A stretch of DNA of 64,000 nt from Chlorocebus sabaeus (Eukaryota; Chordata; Mammalia; Primates; Cercopithecidae): positions 65,279,481 to 65,343,480 of the forward strand of contig NC_132916.1 of the NCBI RefSeq assembly GCF_047675955.1. Reading direction: 5' to 3'. Position numbers and translations under genes: made by a program. This document shows positions 22,428 to 32,044 of this stretch, one piece after another (positions within the stretch are counted from its first letter, which is position 1; each line of letters starts with the position of its first letter). The notes below the pieces were generated by a model that saw only the letters and a list, made by a program, of their open reading frames with translations, was not told the origin of the DNA and ran no database searches.

Positions 22428-22556
22428 ACATTCATTTATTCAACAAATACATATTTTGTGCCTGTTATTTAGAGGCAACAGTCTTGTGCTGGTGATACAA
22501 AAGTAAACAAAACAGACAAAACTCTCTGACTTCACGTAACTTACACCTAAGTGTTG
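22428..22556 (-). repeat. L2 3'-end-like ancient repeat, antisense
   Basis: CATTCATTTATTCAACAAAT, TTTTGTGCCTGTTATTTAG, GTGATACAAAAGTAAACAAA and CAGACAAAACTCTCTGAC are the familiar antisense L2/CR1 3' end pattern. Diverged. Confidence 0.6.
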
Positions 22557-23400
22557 ATTGGTAAAAGATTTTCTGTGGAAAATATACTATTCATTCACAA
22601 CTCTCTAATTCTAAGCAACATCAACCATCACTGTAATTTAGAAAGCATGGTGACCTCAACTGTAAAGTATAATGGCGTATTTACACTTTTAGTACAAACT
22701 TTTATCTTCAAATCATAATTTAAAATAAGCACTATTGCAAATATAATTTTTTGTCTAGAATCATCCTGCTTTAGATATTTGAACATGTAAAATTCCTTGA
22801 ATTTACTTTTTGGCAATTATCCAGTCACTTCATGCTAAATCAGGGCAAGTGTACATCTTAAATATAACCGAATTCCTATTTCCAGTTAAGCTGCTCTCTT
22901 TCATTATCTTAGCTCAGTTAATTGTCATTTTGCTGATGAATTAATCTGTTATACACACTGCAAAAATAGACGCTTTTCTGTTTCAAAATTGTCAACTGAC
23001 TTTCACCTTTAACAACCCACTACATGCTACTATAGGTTCAACAAGATACAACTTCTTTCAGTTCCTCAAGCAAGACAATGTGCAATCCCGATACTCAACC
23101 TTGTTTCAAACAAAAAATTCCACTAGAACTCATCGGTAGACTCTTTTATCTTTTCAGCTTTTTTGTAGTACTGGTTTCTGCATGTCTGTTTCACACACTA
23201 GATTACCTACATTGCAAGCTAATATAGGCAGGGATTGTGCCATATTCGTCTTCGTATTCTCAGTCGATAGAATAGTTTCTTCCTCCTCCCACTTGTTTTA
23301 TTTAAATAACTTTAACCAGTCATATTTTGCATATCACATAATTCAATCTTTTCAAGTGTACAAACCAATACACTTCAGTAAATATATGAAGTTGTGAAAC

Positions 23401-23923
23401 TGATAGGGACAGAAGACAGACAAATTCCTAGGCAGACAGGGACAGGTCCCTAGTAAAACTCGACCTTCAAGCCAAGCACAGTTTAAAGTCAGAAAACCAA
23501 ACTGCCAGTTCCATACAGAGTCTGTGACAGGGGTAAAAACTTCTATCCCTTTCCCCATTTACTCACTGTCTCTCTCGATTGGTTCCTTCTGAATGATGCC
23601 TTTTAACCAATCGAATGGTGCTTTATCCAAGACCTACCCATGGTCCAGTCAGCACTTACTCCCCATTCTAAGCCTATAAAAACACCAGATTCAGACTCAC
23701 AGATGGCTACCCATTTTCAGTTCCTCTCCCATTGCTGACAGCTTTCTATTTGTTGCTCATTAAAATTCTGCTTTGCCTTACTCACTCTCAGGTATCCAGG
23801 TACCATATTCCTCTTAGTCGCAAGACAAGAACCTGGAACTTGCCGAACTACTGCAGCGAAAGACATGTAACGGTCCTGCTCACCAAGTTGCGGGTGCCAG
23901 GAGTAAAAGAGCTGTAACACTCA
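23401..23923 (+). mobile_element. ERV1-type LTR, sense
   Basis: About 523 bp from TGATAGGGACAG to GAGCTGTAACACTCA. It has an LTR promoter layout on the plus strand: inverted and direct CCAAT boxes (GATTGG near 23578, AACCAATCG near 23607), the TATA element CCTATAAAAAC near 23674, and an ATTAAA poly(A)-type signal near 23761 followed by a CTGCTTTGCC downstream region. The terminal GAGCTGTAACACTC motif is common in gammaretrovirus-like human LTRs. No clear target duplication; no internal region. It may be slightly 3'-truncated. Confidence 0.7.
23674..23684 (+). promoter_or_regulatory. LTR TATA element
   Basis: CCTATAAAAAC within the ERV1-type LTR, about 70 bp downstream of a CCAAT box. Whether it is active cannot be told from sequence. 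Confidence 0.5.
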
Positions 23924-24228
23924 AAAAACCACAAAAAACGATCACAATTAATCCATTTTCATTTTTATCACCATAACATGATCCCTCGGGCACATAAACT
24001 GTTTATCCTTTCCTGCCCCCATTCTGGGCAACCATTAATCTACCTGCTATCTTTATAGCTTTATCTTTTCTGGATATTTCACTAAAAAATGAATTATACA
24101 ATATGTGATGTCTTATGTTGGGTATTTTCACTGAACATGTTTGGTGACTTTCACTGAAATTTTTCTGAAGTTAATTATGGTGTAGCAAGCTATCTACCCA
24201 TGGTTTGTTCCTGTATTTTATTGAGTCA

Positions 24229-24870
24229 TGGTATATATATACACAAACACACAGACACACACCATTATATATAATGGAATATACCAATACATATGTTAAT
24301 ATATAATGGAACATACTATTATATGTAATATGATGTATACAATATATAATGATATATAATATTATAATATATATAATATAGATGAAATATTACAATATGT
24401 AATATAGATATAATTATAGCTATATATTATGATGTCTATAATATTGTAATATTACAGTAATATATTATTATAATAATTGCAACATATAACATTGTAATTA
24501 TATATTTATTATATTATATATAATACTGTATAGAATTACTTTTATTATATAATTATATATTTTGTACATAATTATATATTAATTTATTATAATATGATAT
24601 AATACAATATTTTACTATATATTGTAATATTTTATATAATTATATAATTGTATAGAATATATAATTATATCAAATGTATTTTATATAAAATCTTTCTATA
24701 AAATATATTATCTGTGATAATATTTTATATAAAATTGTATAAAATATATACATAAGGCTTCTTTTCAACAGTAATCTTTTATATATGTTATATATAATAT
24801 ATAATAGTCTATTTTATATATTTTATATGTAAATAATATATAAAATATTATATAGAGAGATAAGGCTTCT
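24229..24870. repeat. AT-rich low-complexity tract, about 640 bp
   Basis: Almost pure A/T with many TATA, ATAT and TTATAT runs, after a short (AC)-rich start near 24240. Two near-identical 28-bp blocks (ATAAGGCTTCTT...) occur at 24752-24779 and 24860-24887, 108 bp apart, showing local duplication. Confidence 0.9.
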
Positions 24871-24914
24871 TGTCAACAGCAATCTATTAGTAGTTAAGAT
24901 TTTTGGGAGACAAA

Positions 24915-25208
24915 GACGGGTGCAGTGGCTCATGCCTGCGATCCCAGCACTTTGGGAGGCCTAGGTGGGCAGATCACAAGCTCAGGAGTTTGAGACCAGC
25001 CTGACCAATATGGTGAAAACCTGTCTCTACTAAAAATGCAAAATTAGCCAGGCGTGGTGGTGCGTGCATGTAATTCCAGCTACTCAGGAGACTGAGGCAG
25101 GAGAATCACTTGAACCTGAGAGGCAGAGGTTGCAGTGAACCAAGATCATGCCATTGCACTCCAGCCTGGGTAACAGGGCAAGAATCCATCTCAAGAAAAA
25201 AAAAAAAA
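24915..25208 (+). mobile_element. Alu (AluS-like), sense
   Basis: Full Alu with a 19-bp imperfect target duplication at 24896-24914 (AAGATTTTTGGGAGACAAA) and 25209-25227 (AAGATTTTTAGGAGCCAAA). Confidence 0.95.
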
Positions 25209-25227
25209 AAGATTTTTAGGAGCCAAA

Positions 25228-26345
25228 AGTTATGCACAGATATTTGAATACATGAGGATTAGGTGCCTCTGAACCCCACTTTGTTCAAGAGTCAACTCTG
25301 TATTTTCCGACTGCCTTCTGGCCTTTGTGGTTTCAGATGAGTCAGCTGTTGATCTTACAGGGAGTACCTGTACATCACAAGTCATTTTTCTCTTTATGTT
25401 CAAGGTTTTCTCGTTGACTTTCATTAGGTTAATTAAGATGTATCCAAATTGAGATCTCTTGAAAGAGATCTCTACTTAAGAGTTTTGGAGATTCTTGAAT
25501 GTGTAGATTAAATGTTTTCATTAAATTTGGGGACATTCTTGTCATAATTTCTTCAAATATTTTTTCTGCATATTTCCCATCATTCTCTTCTTCTAGTTCT
25601 TCCTTTCTTCTGACATTAGTATGTTCAATGATTTTGGTATTAGTTTGTTTTGTGCAGCTATAACAGAATACCTGAGACTGGGTAATTTAGGAAATTTAGA
25701 ACAAAGGGAAATTTATTGACTCATTGTTCTGCAGTCTAACAATTCAAATGTCAATGCACTTACATCTGCCATGGGCTTTCCTATTGCCACATAAAGTGGC
25801 AGAAGGCATCACATGGTGGAAGGGCAAAGAGAGAAAAAGAAAAGGGGGCTGAACTCATCCTTTTATAATGAACCCACTTCTTTGTGAACATCATTAATCC
25901 ATTCATGAGGCAAGCCCTCATGGCCTAATCACCTCTTAATACTGTTACAATGGAAATCAAATTTCAACATGAATTTGAGAAGCAGAAAACATTCAAATCA
26001 TAAGAGTATTCTACACATCTATGAATCTCTTACTTTTTCTAAATTATTTGTTCTGTTTCTCTGTCTATATCATCTCCATTGACCTGTGCTCAAATTTAAA
26101 AATTTCATTTTCTTGCTAACTGAAATCTGTTGTTGAGCTCCTCTAGTAAGTTTGGTTTCCTCTAGAATTTTTTTTCCTTTCAGTTATTGTAATCTTTAGT
26201 CCCCAAATTTCTATTTAGTTCTTTATCATTATTCCACTGATAATAATAATGTTGATCCCTTTTTTGGTATTCTCTATTTGATGAAACATCATTTTCATAC
26301 TTTCTTTCAATTATTTTAATATAGTTTCACTTAGTTGAATATCTT
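25228..26345 (-). mobile_element. Old L1M/HAL1-like ORF1 region, antisense, LTR-split
   Basis: Same family as 12540-16200: CTGCCTTCTGGCCTTTGTGG, TCAGATGAGTCAGCTGTTG, CATTTTTCTCTTTATGTTC, then after the MaLR LTR at 25635-26000, TTTCAGTTATTGTAATC and TTTCTATTTAGTTC. On the minus strand this is the ORF1 coiled coil followed by the C-terminal domain region. No open frame remains. A perfect 10-bp palindrome (GAGATCTCTT/AAGAGATCTC) is at 25451-25472. Confidence 0.55.
25635..26000 (-). mobile_element. MST/MLT1-type MaLR LTR, antisense
   Basis: TGGTATTAGTTTGTTTTGTG at the start, GAATACCTGAGACTGGGTAA, GGCAGAAGGCATCACATGG, and CAAATTTCAACATGAATTTG and CATTCAAATCA at the end are the antisense MST/MLT1 pattern. 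It sits inside the L1M/HAL1-like relic. The target duplication is not clear. Confidence 0.8.
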
Positions 26346-26699
26346 GAGGAAAACAAGACACAGTTATATGTTGTCTATATAAAATCCACTTCAAATGTAT
26401 AGTCATTGATGGCTTAAAATTAAAGGGAGCAAGGAGGATTAATCACATGTATAGTAATTTAAAAAGCTACATAACTGTTAATTTCATATTTTGAAATCTT
26501 CATATTTCATTTTCATATTTTATTTTATATTTCATTTTCTTTGTCTTTAGACAAAAAAGATTATAATGGGAAAAGGGGGGCATTACATACTGATGAGTCT
26601 TTTCCTCCAGAAGGCATAATAAGCCTTAATGCTTCTGCACATAACAGCAGAACACTAAAATACGTGGGGAAAAAACTGACAGAGCTTTGTGGGAAAATA
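26346..26699. other. Short intergenic stretch, no gene
   Basis: AT-rich. Around 26480-26545 there is a run of TTCATATTT-like repeats. Nothing else recognised. Confidence 0.5.
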
Positions 26700-26922
26700 A
26701 ACTACAATAATAATTCATGATTTTTAACACACCTCTCTCAGATGAATTGATAGATCAAGCAGGTAAAAAATTAATAGGGATTAATAAAATTAATAGGGAT
26801 TAATAAACCTAATAGCACAAATTAATCAACTTTGTCTAATTGACATTTATAGAATACTTCATCTAACAACAACAGAAGGCACATTCTTTTCAAGCTCATT
26901 TGGAACATTCATCAGTATAGAC

Positions 26923-27296
26923 CAGCAGTCTCCAAACTTTTTGGCAGCAGGGGCCAGTTTGGTGGAAGACAATTTTTTCTCAGACCGGGGATGTGATTGG
27001 GGCGGTGGTTTCAGGATGAAACTGTTCCACCTCAGATCATCAGGCATTACTTAGATTCTCATAAAGAGCGTGCAACCTAGATCCCTCACGTATGCAGTTC
27101 ACAATAAGGTTCATGCTCCTATGACAATCTAATGCCACCACTGCTCTGACAGGAGGCATCACTCCGGTGGTAATGTGAGTAATGGGGAGTGGCTGTAAAA
27201 ATAGATGAAGCTTTGCTTGCTTGCCTGCCGCTCACCTCCTGCTGTCCACAGACCACGGTCCATGACCTGGGGGTTGGAAACTTCTGGTATAAATCA
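26923..27296. mobile_element. MER1-like hAT-Charlie DNA transposon
   Basis: Termini CAGCAGTCTCCAAAC and GGGTTGGAAACTTCTG are inverted repeats of the hAT-Charlie/MER1 type. Inner landmarks are GGCAGCAGGGGCCAG, CAGATCATCAGGCATTA, GCAACCTAGATCCCTC and CCGCTCACCTCCTGCTG. The flanking 8 bp are GTATAGAC before and GTATAAAT after, six of eight matching, as hAT insertion requires. The L1M reads on across it. No transposase; non-autonomous. Confidence 0.85.
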
Positions 27297-28204
27297 TATT
27301 TCAGGTTATGAAGCACACATTCACTAATTTAAAACATTGAAATCCTACAAAATATGTTCTCAGGCCATAAAGCAATTGAAGTAGAAATTAATAACCTAAA
27401 GAGAGATGGAAAATTCCTAAATATTTGAAAGCAAAAAAATACACTTGAAAAGAGCACATAGATCAAAATTAATTTTCAAGAGAAATAAAAATAATTTGAA
27501 CCAAACAAAAATACATGTTACTAAATATTGTAGGATGCAACAAAATTAATGCTTAGAGGATAATGCACAGCATTAAACGCATATATTAAACAAAAGAAAG
27601 ACTTAAAATCAATAGCCTAAGCTTCTACCTTAGGAATGTAGAGAAAGAATAGCAGACTAACAGTATAACAAGTAAAACCCATTAAATAATAAATATTGGA
27701 ACTGAAAGCAACCAATTCACAAGAAAAAGAAAACAAAAGAGAAAATCGATAAAGTCAAAAGGTGTCTTTTTTGAAGATATCAATAAAATTGGTAAACATC
27801 TAGCCAGATTAACCAAGAAAAAAAAAAAAAAAAAAAAGAAGACACAAATTACCTATATCAGAAATGAAACTAGAAATGGGATATTCCAACAGATCTCATA
27901 CAAGTGGAATTTATTCTGTGAATTATTACCCAACCAAGTGAGATTTATTTCATGTATGCACAGCTGACTCAATTTAAAAATTTAAAAATACAAACAATAT
28001 ATAAATTCTACCATATCTACAGGCTGATGATGGAATAACATACGATCACTTCAATTGACTCACAAAAAGCAACACCCATTGACAAAAAAATCTAACACCC
28101 ATTTAGGATACAAATTTTTGGCCAATTAGTAATAGAGTGGAACTTCTTTGAATTAATAATGAACATCTACAAAATACTAGAGCTAACAATATATTTAATG
28201 GTGA

Positions 28205-28648
28205 TGTCACCAAAACAACAGGAGTTTGGTCAAGGTCCTGCTGCTTGTTTCACAGAAAGCCAATCACTGAGACAACGAGTAATGCCAAGGAAGAAGTCTT
28301 TAATTGGTTGTTGCAGCTGAGGATATGGGGCCTCAGTCTCAAATCTTTTTCTGTGACCTACTAAAACTAGGGGTTTTTATAGCAGGGAAAAAATATAACA
28401 ATATGTAAGAAAACAGAAACTAGGGAGGGTCAAGGAAGCAATCATGAATAGGGGTACAGCATTTCATTGTCTGAATGTGGTGATCTGGTGAGTTTCAGTT
28501 CTTTGATACTTTTTGTGAGAGGCCTGAATGTCACTTCCTGAGGAAGGAATTCACATAGAACAAATGCAAGGTTCAAGCTTTAAGACCAGAATGGTTAATT
28601 TCTATGTTTATCCATATCTATGGGACTACTGGGGCAATTTCAGTGACA
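28205..28648 (-). mobile_element. ERV1-like solo LTR, copy 2
   Basis: 444 bp with TGTCAC at the left and GTGACA at the right, so the ends are perfect inverted repeats. Aligns throughout with copy 1 at 3099-3545 in the same orientation. An ATTAAAGACTTC poly(A)-like signal is on the minus strand. It splits the sense L1M exactly between the GGTGA and the GGATCAGGAACAAG regions. Confidence 0.75.
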
Positions 28649-28776
28649 GATTAGACACTTTCCTTCTAGGATCAGGAACAAGTCAAGAGCATTCTCTCTT
28701 AAAATTCCAATTTAACATAATTCTAGAAGTCCTTGCTAGTGCAATAACAAAATGAATTTAAATGTATACAGTTTGG

Positions 28777-29152
28777 TGATATGACCTGAACGTTTGTGAC
28801 TCCTCATATCTCCAAATTCTAATGCTGAAGTCATCACTCCCAAGGTGATAGTATTAACCTTGAGAGGTAAATCCTTTGGGAGGTGATTAAGTCATGGGTA
28901 TGGAGCCCTCATAATTGAGATTTGTGCCTTTACAAAAAAAGATCCAAGAGAGATCGCTTTTCTTTCATCATGTGATGTTAGAGTGAGAAGAAGGCTCTCT
29001 ATGAGAATGTGAACCCTCACCAGACACTGAGCCTAATGAGTCTTTGATCTTGAACTTCCCAGCCTCCAGAACTGATGAAAAATAAACTTCCTTTATTCAT
29101 AAGTCACCCAGTCTGTGGTATTTTGTTATATCAGCCCAAGTAGACCTACGCA
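28777..29152 (+). mobile_element. MLT1/MST-type MaLR LTR, sense
   Basis: From TGATATGACCTGAACGTTTG to TAGACCTACGCA. Landmarks: TTTGGGAGGTGATTAAGTCA, TTCCCAGCCTCCAGAACTG, AAAATAAACTTCC and CACCCAGTCTGTGGTATTTT. Flanks TTTGG (28772-28776) and GTTGG (29153-29157) match in four of five bases. Inserted in the L1M. Confidence 0.85.
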
Positions 29153-30088
29153 GTTGGAAAGGAAGAAATGAAACTGCTTTATATACAGTTGAAATGATTG
29201 TCTATGTAGACAGCACCAAATATTCTATATAAGCCTCCTGGGATTAATAAACAAGTCTGTGGAATATAAGTCCTTATTCAATAACTTTCTGGTATATTAT
29301 CAATATGCTATTAAACTACTGACATTTTTAACTTAAAAAATCTATTTACGGTAACTTTACAAACGGAAGTATCTAGGTATAAATTTAACAAAATATTGTT
29401 TAAGTTCCCTATTCATAAAGCTAAAAAACTTATAAAAGATGTAAATAAGTGGAGTGATGCTCTGTGTTCATAATTATTACCATATGATGAAAATGTCAAT
29501 TCTTCTCTAACTGATGCACAAATTTAACACAATAGCAATACCTGCCAAAATCCCAGAAAGTGACTTTGTCAATATTGACAAATTAATTTTCAATGTTATA
29601 TGGAAAGGCACAGGACTTAGCGTAGCCAACATAATACTTTAGAAGAACAAAGTTGGAGGACTCACATTTTCCTATTTCAAGATTTACTGCAAATCTATTG
29701 TAATCAAGAGAGTATCATATTGATGCAAAAACAGACACTTCGGTCAATGGAATGAAATAGCTCAGAGATAGATTCACAGAAATATAGTCAATTGATTTTT
29801 TTGATGAAGGCATGGAAGCAATTCAAAGGTAAAAGGAAAGTCTTTTCACTAAATGATGCTGGAACAATTGAATTTCTATATGCAAAGATATCAACCTAGG
29901 CCTATACCTTACATATTACACAAATTTTATGTCAAAATGGATTATAGAACTAAATGAAATGTGAAAATATAAAAGTTATAGAATGAAAAATTAAGAAAAA
30001 CATCTATGTGGTTGGGTTTGGTAAATAATTTTTATATACAACATCAAGATCCTTGAAAAAAAAATAGTCAATTTGAGTTGTACTTTTC

Positions 30089-30497
30089 TGTATTAGTCCA
30101 TTTTTGCATTGCTATAAAGAAGTACCTGAAACTGGAAAATTTTTAAAGAAAAAAGATTTCTGCAGGGTGTAACAGGAAACATAGAGGCTCCTGCTTGGCT
30201 TTTTGGAAAGGCCTCAACAAACTTACAATCATGGTAAAAGGCAAAGGGGAAGCAGGCATATCTTAAATGGCCAGAGCATGAGGAAGAAAGAGTGGGGAAG
30301 GTGCTACACATTTTTAAATAACCAGATCTTGTGAGAAATCACTCGGTATACAGTACTAATGGGGATGGTACTAAACTATTCAAGAGAACTCTGCCCCCAT
30401 GATCCAAACATCTCCTACCAAGTCCCACCTCTAATACTGAGGATTAATTACAATTTGACATGAGCTTTAAACTGTGTGACAGATCCAAATCATATCA
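30089..30497 (-). mobile_element. MST-type MaLR LTR, antisense
   Basis: TGTATTAGTCCATTTTTGCA at the start, GCTATAAAGAAGTACCTGAA, TGGTAAAAGGCAAAGGGGAA, CTGCCCCCATGATCCAAAC, and CCAAATCATATCA at the end. Flanks TTTTC and TTTAC are a plausible decayed 5-bp duplication. Confidence 0.85.
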
Positions 30498-30596
30498 TTT
30501 ACTAAAATTAAAAAGCCTTGTTAAGAAAAAAAATTCCTACCTTGTGAAGATACAAAGAAATTGTAAGACTTTACAATTACAAATTAGATAACTTGT

Positions 30597-31376
30597 GCTA
30601 GTTTATTTTGTTTCTGTTGTAACAAATTATCAAAAACTTAGTCACTGCTACAGTTTAGATGTTTGTCTGCCAAACTTCATGTTGAAATTTGATCTTCAAA
30701 GTTGGAGGTAGCGTGTAATGGAGGTAGGTGTTTGGGTTATGAGGCAAATCCCCCTGAATGGCTTGGTGTCATTCTAGTAGTTAATAGCTTCCTCTCTTGT
30801 CATCTGATCTCTTCACACACAGGTTCCCCTTTACCTTTCACCATGAGTAGAAGCAACCCAAGGCCCTTACTGGAACCAGGTGATGCCAGCCTCGTTCCCC
30901 TTATAGGCACCTCAAGCCTGCAGAACCATGAGCCAAATAAACCTATTTTCTTTATAAGTTACCCTGCCTCCAGTATTTCTTTATAACAACACAAATGAAC
31001 TAAGATAGTGACTTAAAACAATAAAAATTTATCTTATGTTTTGAGAGATCATGAGTTCAAAAATGGCCAGCAGGTATGCATTCCTTCTGGAAGCTCTGGG
31101 GAAAATCTATTTCTTTCCCTTTTTGAGCTTCTAAAGGCTACTTATGGTCCTGCATGACTCCAACCTTTGCTTCCAACATCACATCAGCCCTGATTCTGAT
31201 TTTCCTGCCTTCCTTTATTAAGTTCCCTTGTGATTACATTGGATCCACTCAGATAATCCAGGTTAATCTTCCCATCTCAAAAGCCTTAACTTAATCATAT
31301 TTGCAAGGTCATTTAATGTTCCAGTGATTCAGGTGTCAACATATTTAAGGGCCTTATTCTGTTTCAATAACCCAAG
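30597..31376 (-). mobile_element. Old MLT1-like LTR, antisense, split by another MaLR LTR
   Basis: Outer sequence at 30597-30640 (GCTAGTTTATTTTGTTTCTG, TAACAAATTATC) and 31013-31376 (CTTAAAACAATAAAAATTTA, GGAAGCTCTGGGGAAAATCT, AGTTCCCTTGTGATTACATT) follows the antisense MLT1 order. More diverged than the LTR inserted in it. Confidence 0.6.
30646..31007 (+). mobile_element. MST-type MaLR LTR, sense, inside the MLT1-like LTR
   Basis: TGCTACAGTTTAGATGTTTG at the start; GTTGAAATTTGATCTTCAA, CCATGAGTAGAAGCAACCC and GCCAAATAAACCTATTTTC near the poly(A) site; ends ACTAAGATA. Flanks GTCAC (30641-30645) and GTGAC (31008-31012) match in four of five bases. Confidence 0.85.
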
Positions 31377-32044
31377 TAAGAGTGACCAATATACCTAAAT
31401 AAACAGCTTACTTTAAAACAGATACAGAAAAATCATATAAACATAGGAAAAAATGCTCAACATTTGTCATTAGAATACTGCAAATAAAAACAATGAGATG
31501 ACATGACATACCTGTTAGAATATATGACATTTTTAAAAAGGCAATACCAACTGCTAGTAAGGATGTGTAGCAACAGGATGTGGGCATGGGTAGCATTCAC
31601 TGCTGGTGGGGTATAAAACAGCATAGTTATTTTGAAGACAATTTGGTAATTTCTTACAAAACTGAGCATAGTCTTGCCACAGAAATTACACTCCTAGGTA
31701 GTAATCCAATAGATTTGAAAATGTATGTGCACACAAAAATTGCACATATGCATAGGTGTTTATAGCAGCATTATTCATAATTGCCAAACCTGGAAGCACC
31801 TAAGTTATCTTTTAATGGATGAATTAAAACAAACTGTAGCAACCCACATAATAAAGTGCTATCCAGCAATTAAAAGGAGAATCAAGATACACAAAAGCAT
31901 GGATGGATCTTAAATGCATATTGATGAGTAAAAGAAGTCAATCTGAAAAGGCTACCGAGTTCACAATTTCATTCATGTGATAGTCTGGAAAAGACAACAC
32001 TATAGAGAAGATAAACAACTTGTTGGTTTCTATTAAATTTTCGG

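Larger units (their letters stand above)
21738..23299. other. Intergenic DNA with two ancient repeats
   Basis: Apart from the MIR and L2/MIR-like pieces listed separately, nothing is recognised. There are no coding frames above chance length. Confidence 0.5.
23300..24228 (-). mobile_element. Old L1M (L1ME-like) 3' region, antisense, LTR-split
   Basis: 23300-23400 and 23924-24228 resemble antisense L1ME 3' UTR: CATAATTCAATCTTTTCAAG, CATTCTGGGCAACCATTAAT, GGATATTTCACTAAAAAATG, ACAATATGTGATGTC. The ERV1-like LTR at 23401-23923 divides it. Confidence 0.55.
26700..32040 (+). mobile_element. Old L1M element, sense, broken by six insertions
   Basis: L1 ORF2 and 3' UTR can be followed across the gaps. 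26810-26922 is the endonuclease part (TAATTGACATTTATAGAATAC). 27305-28204 covers the end of the endonuclease and the reverse transcriptase. 28649-28776 has the GGATCAGGAACAAG region. 29153-30088 and 30498-30596 are late ORF2. 31380-32040 is the C-terminal region and 3' UTR (CTGCTGGTGGGGTATAAAA, TTATAGCAGCATTATTCAT). All frames are broken. Inserted elements: MER1-like, an ERV1 LTR, three MaLR LTRs and an MLT1-like LTR. A 20-bp tandem repeat lies at about 26768-26809. Confidence 0.75.

Noticed and set aside
23732..23920. Overlapping 60-67 codon frames on both strands considered as small genes
   Set aside because: They lie in the R/U5 part of an ERV1-type LTR and have no independent support.
25451..25472. 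Perfect 10-bp palindrome GAGATCTCTT/AAGAGATCTC with a 2-nt loop, considered as an operator or terminator
   Set aside because: Bacterial-type operators and terminators do not apply here; it is a short chance palindrome in an L1M relic.
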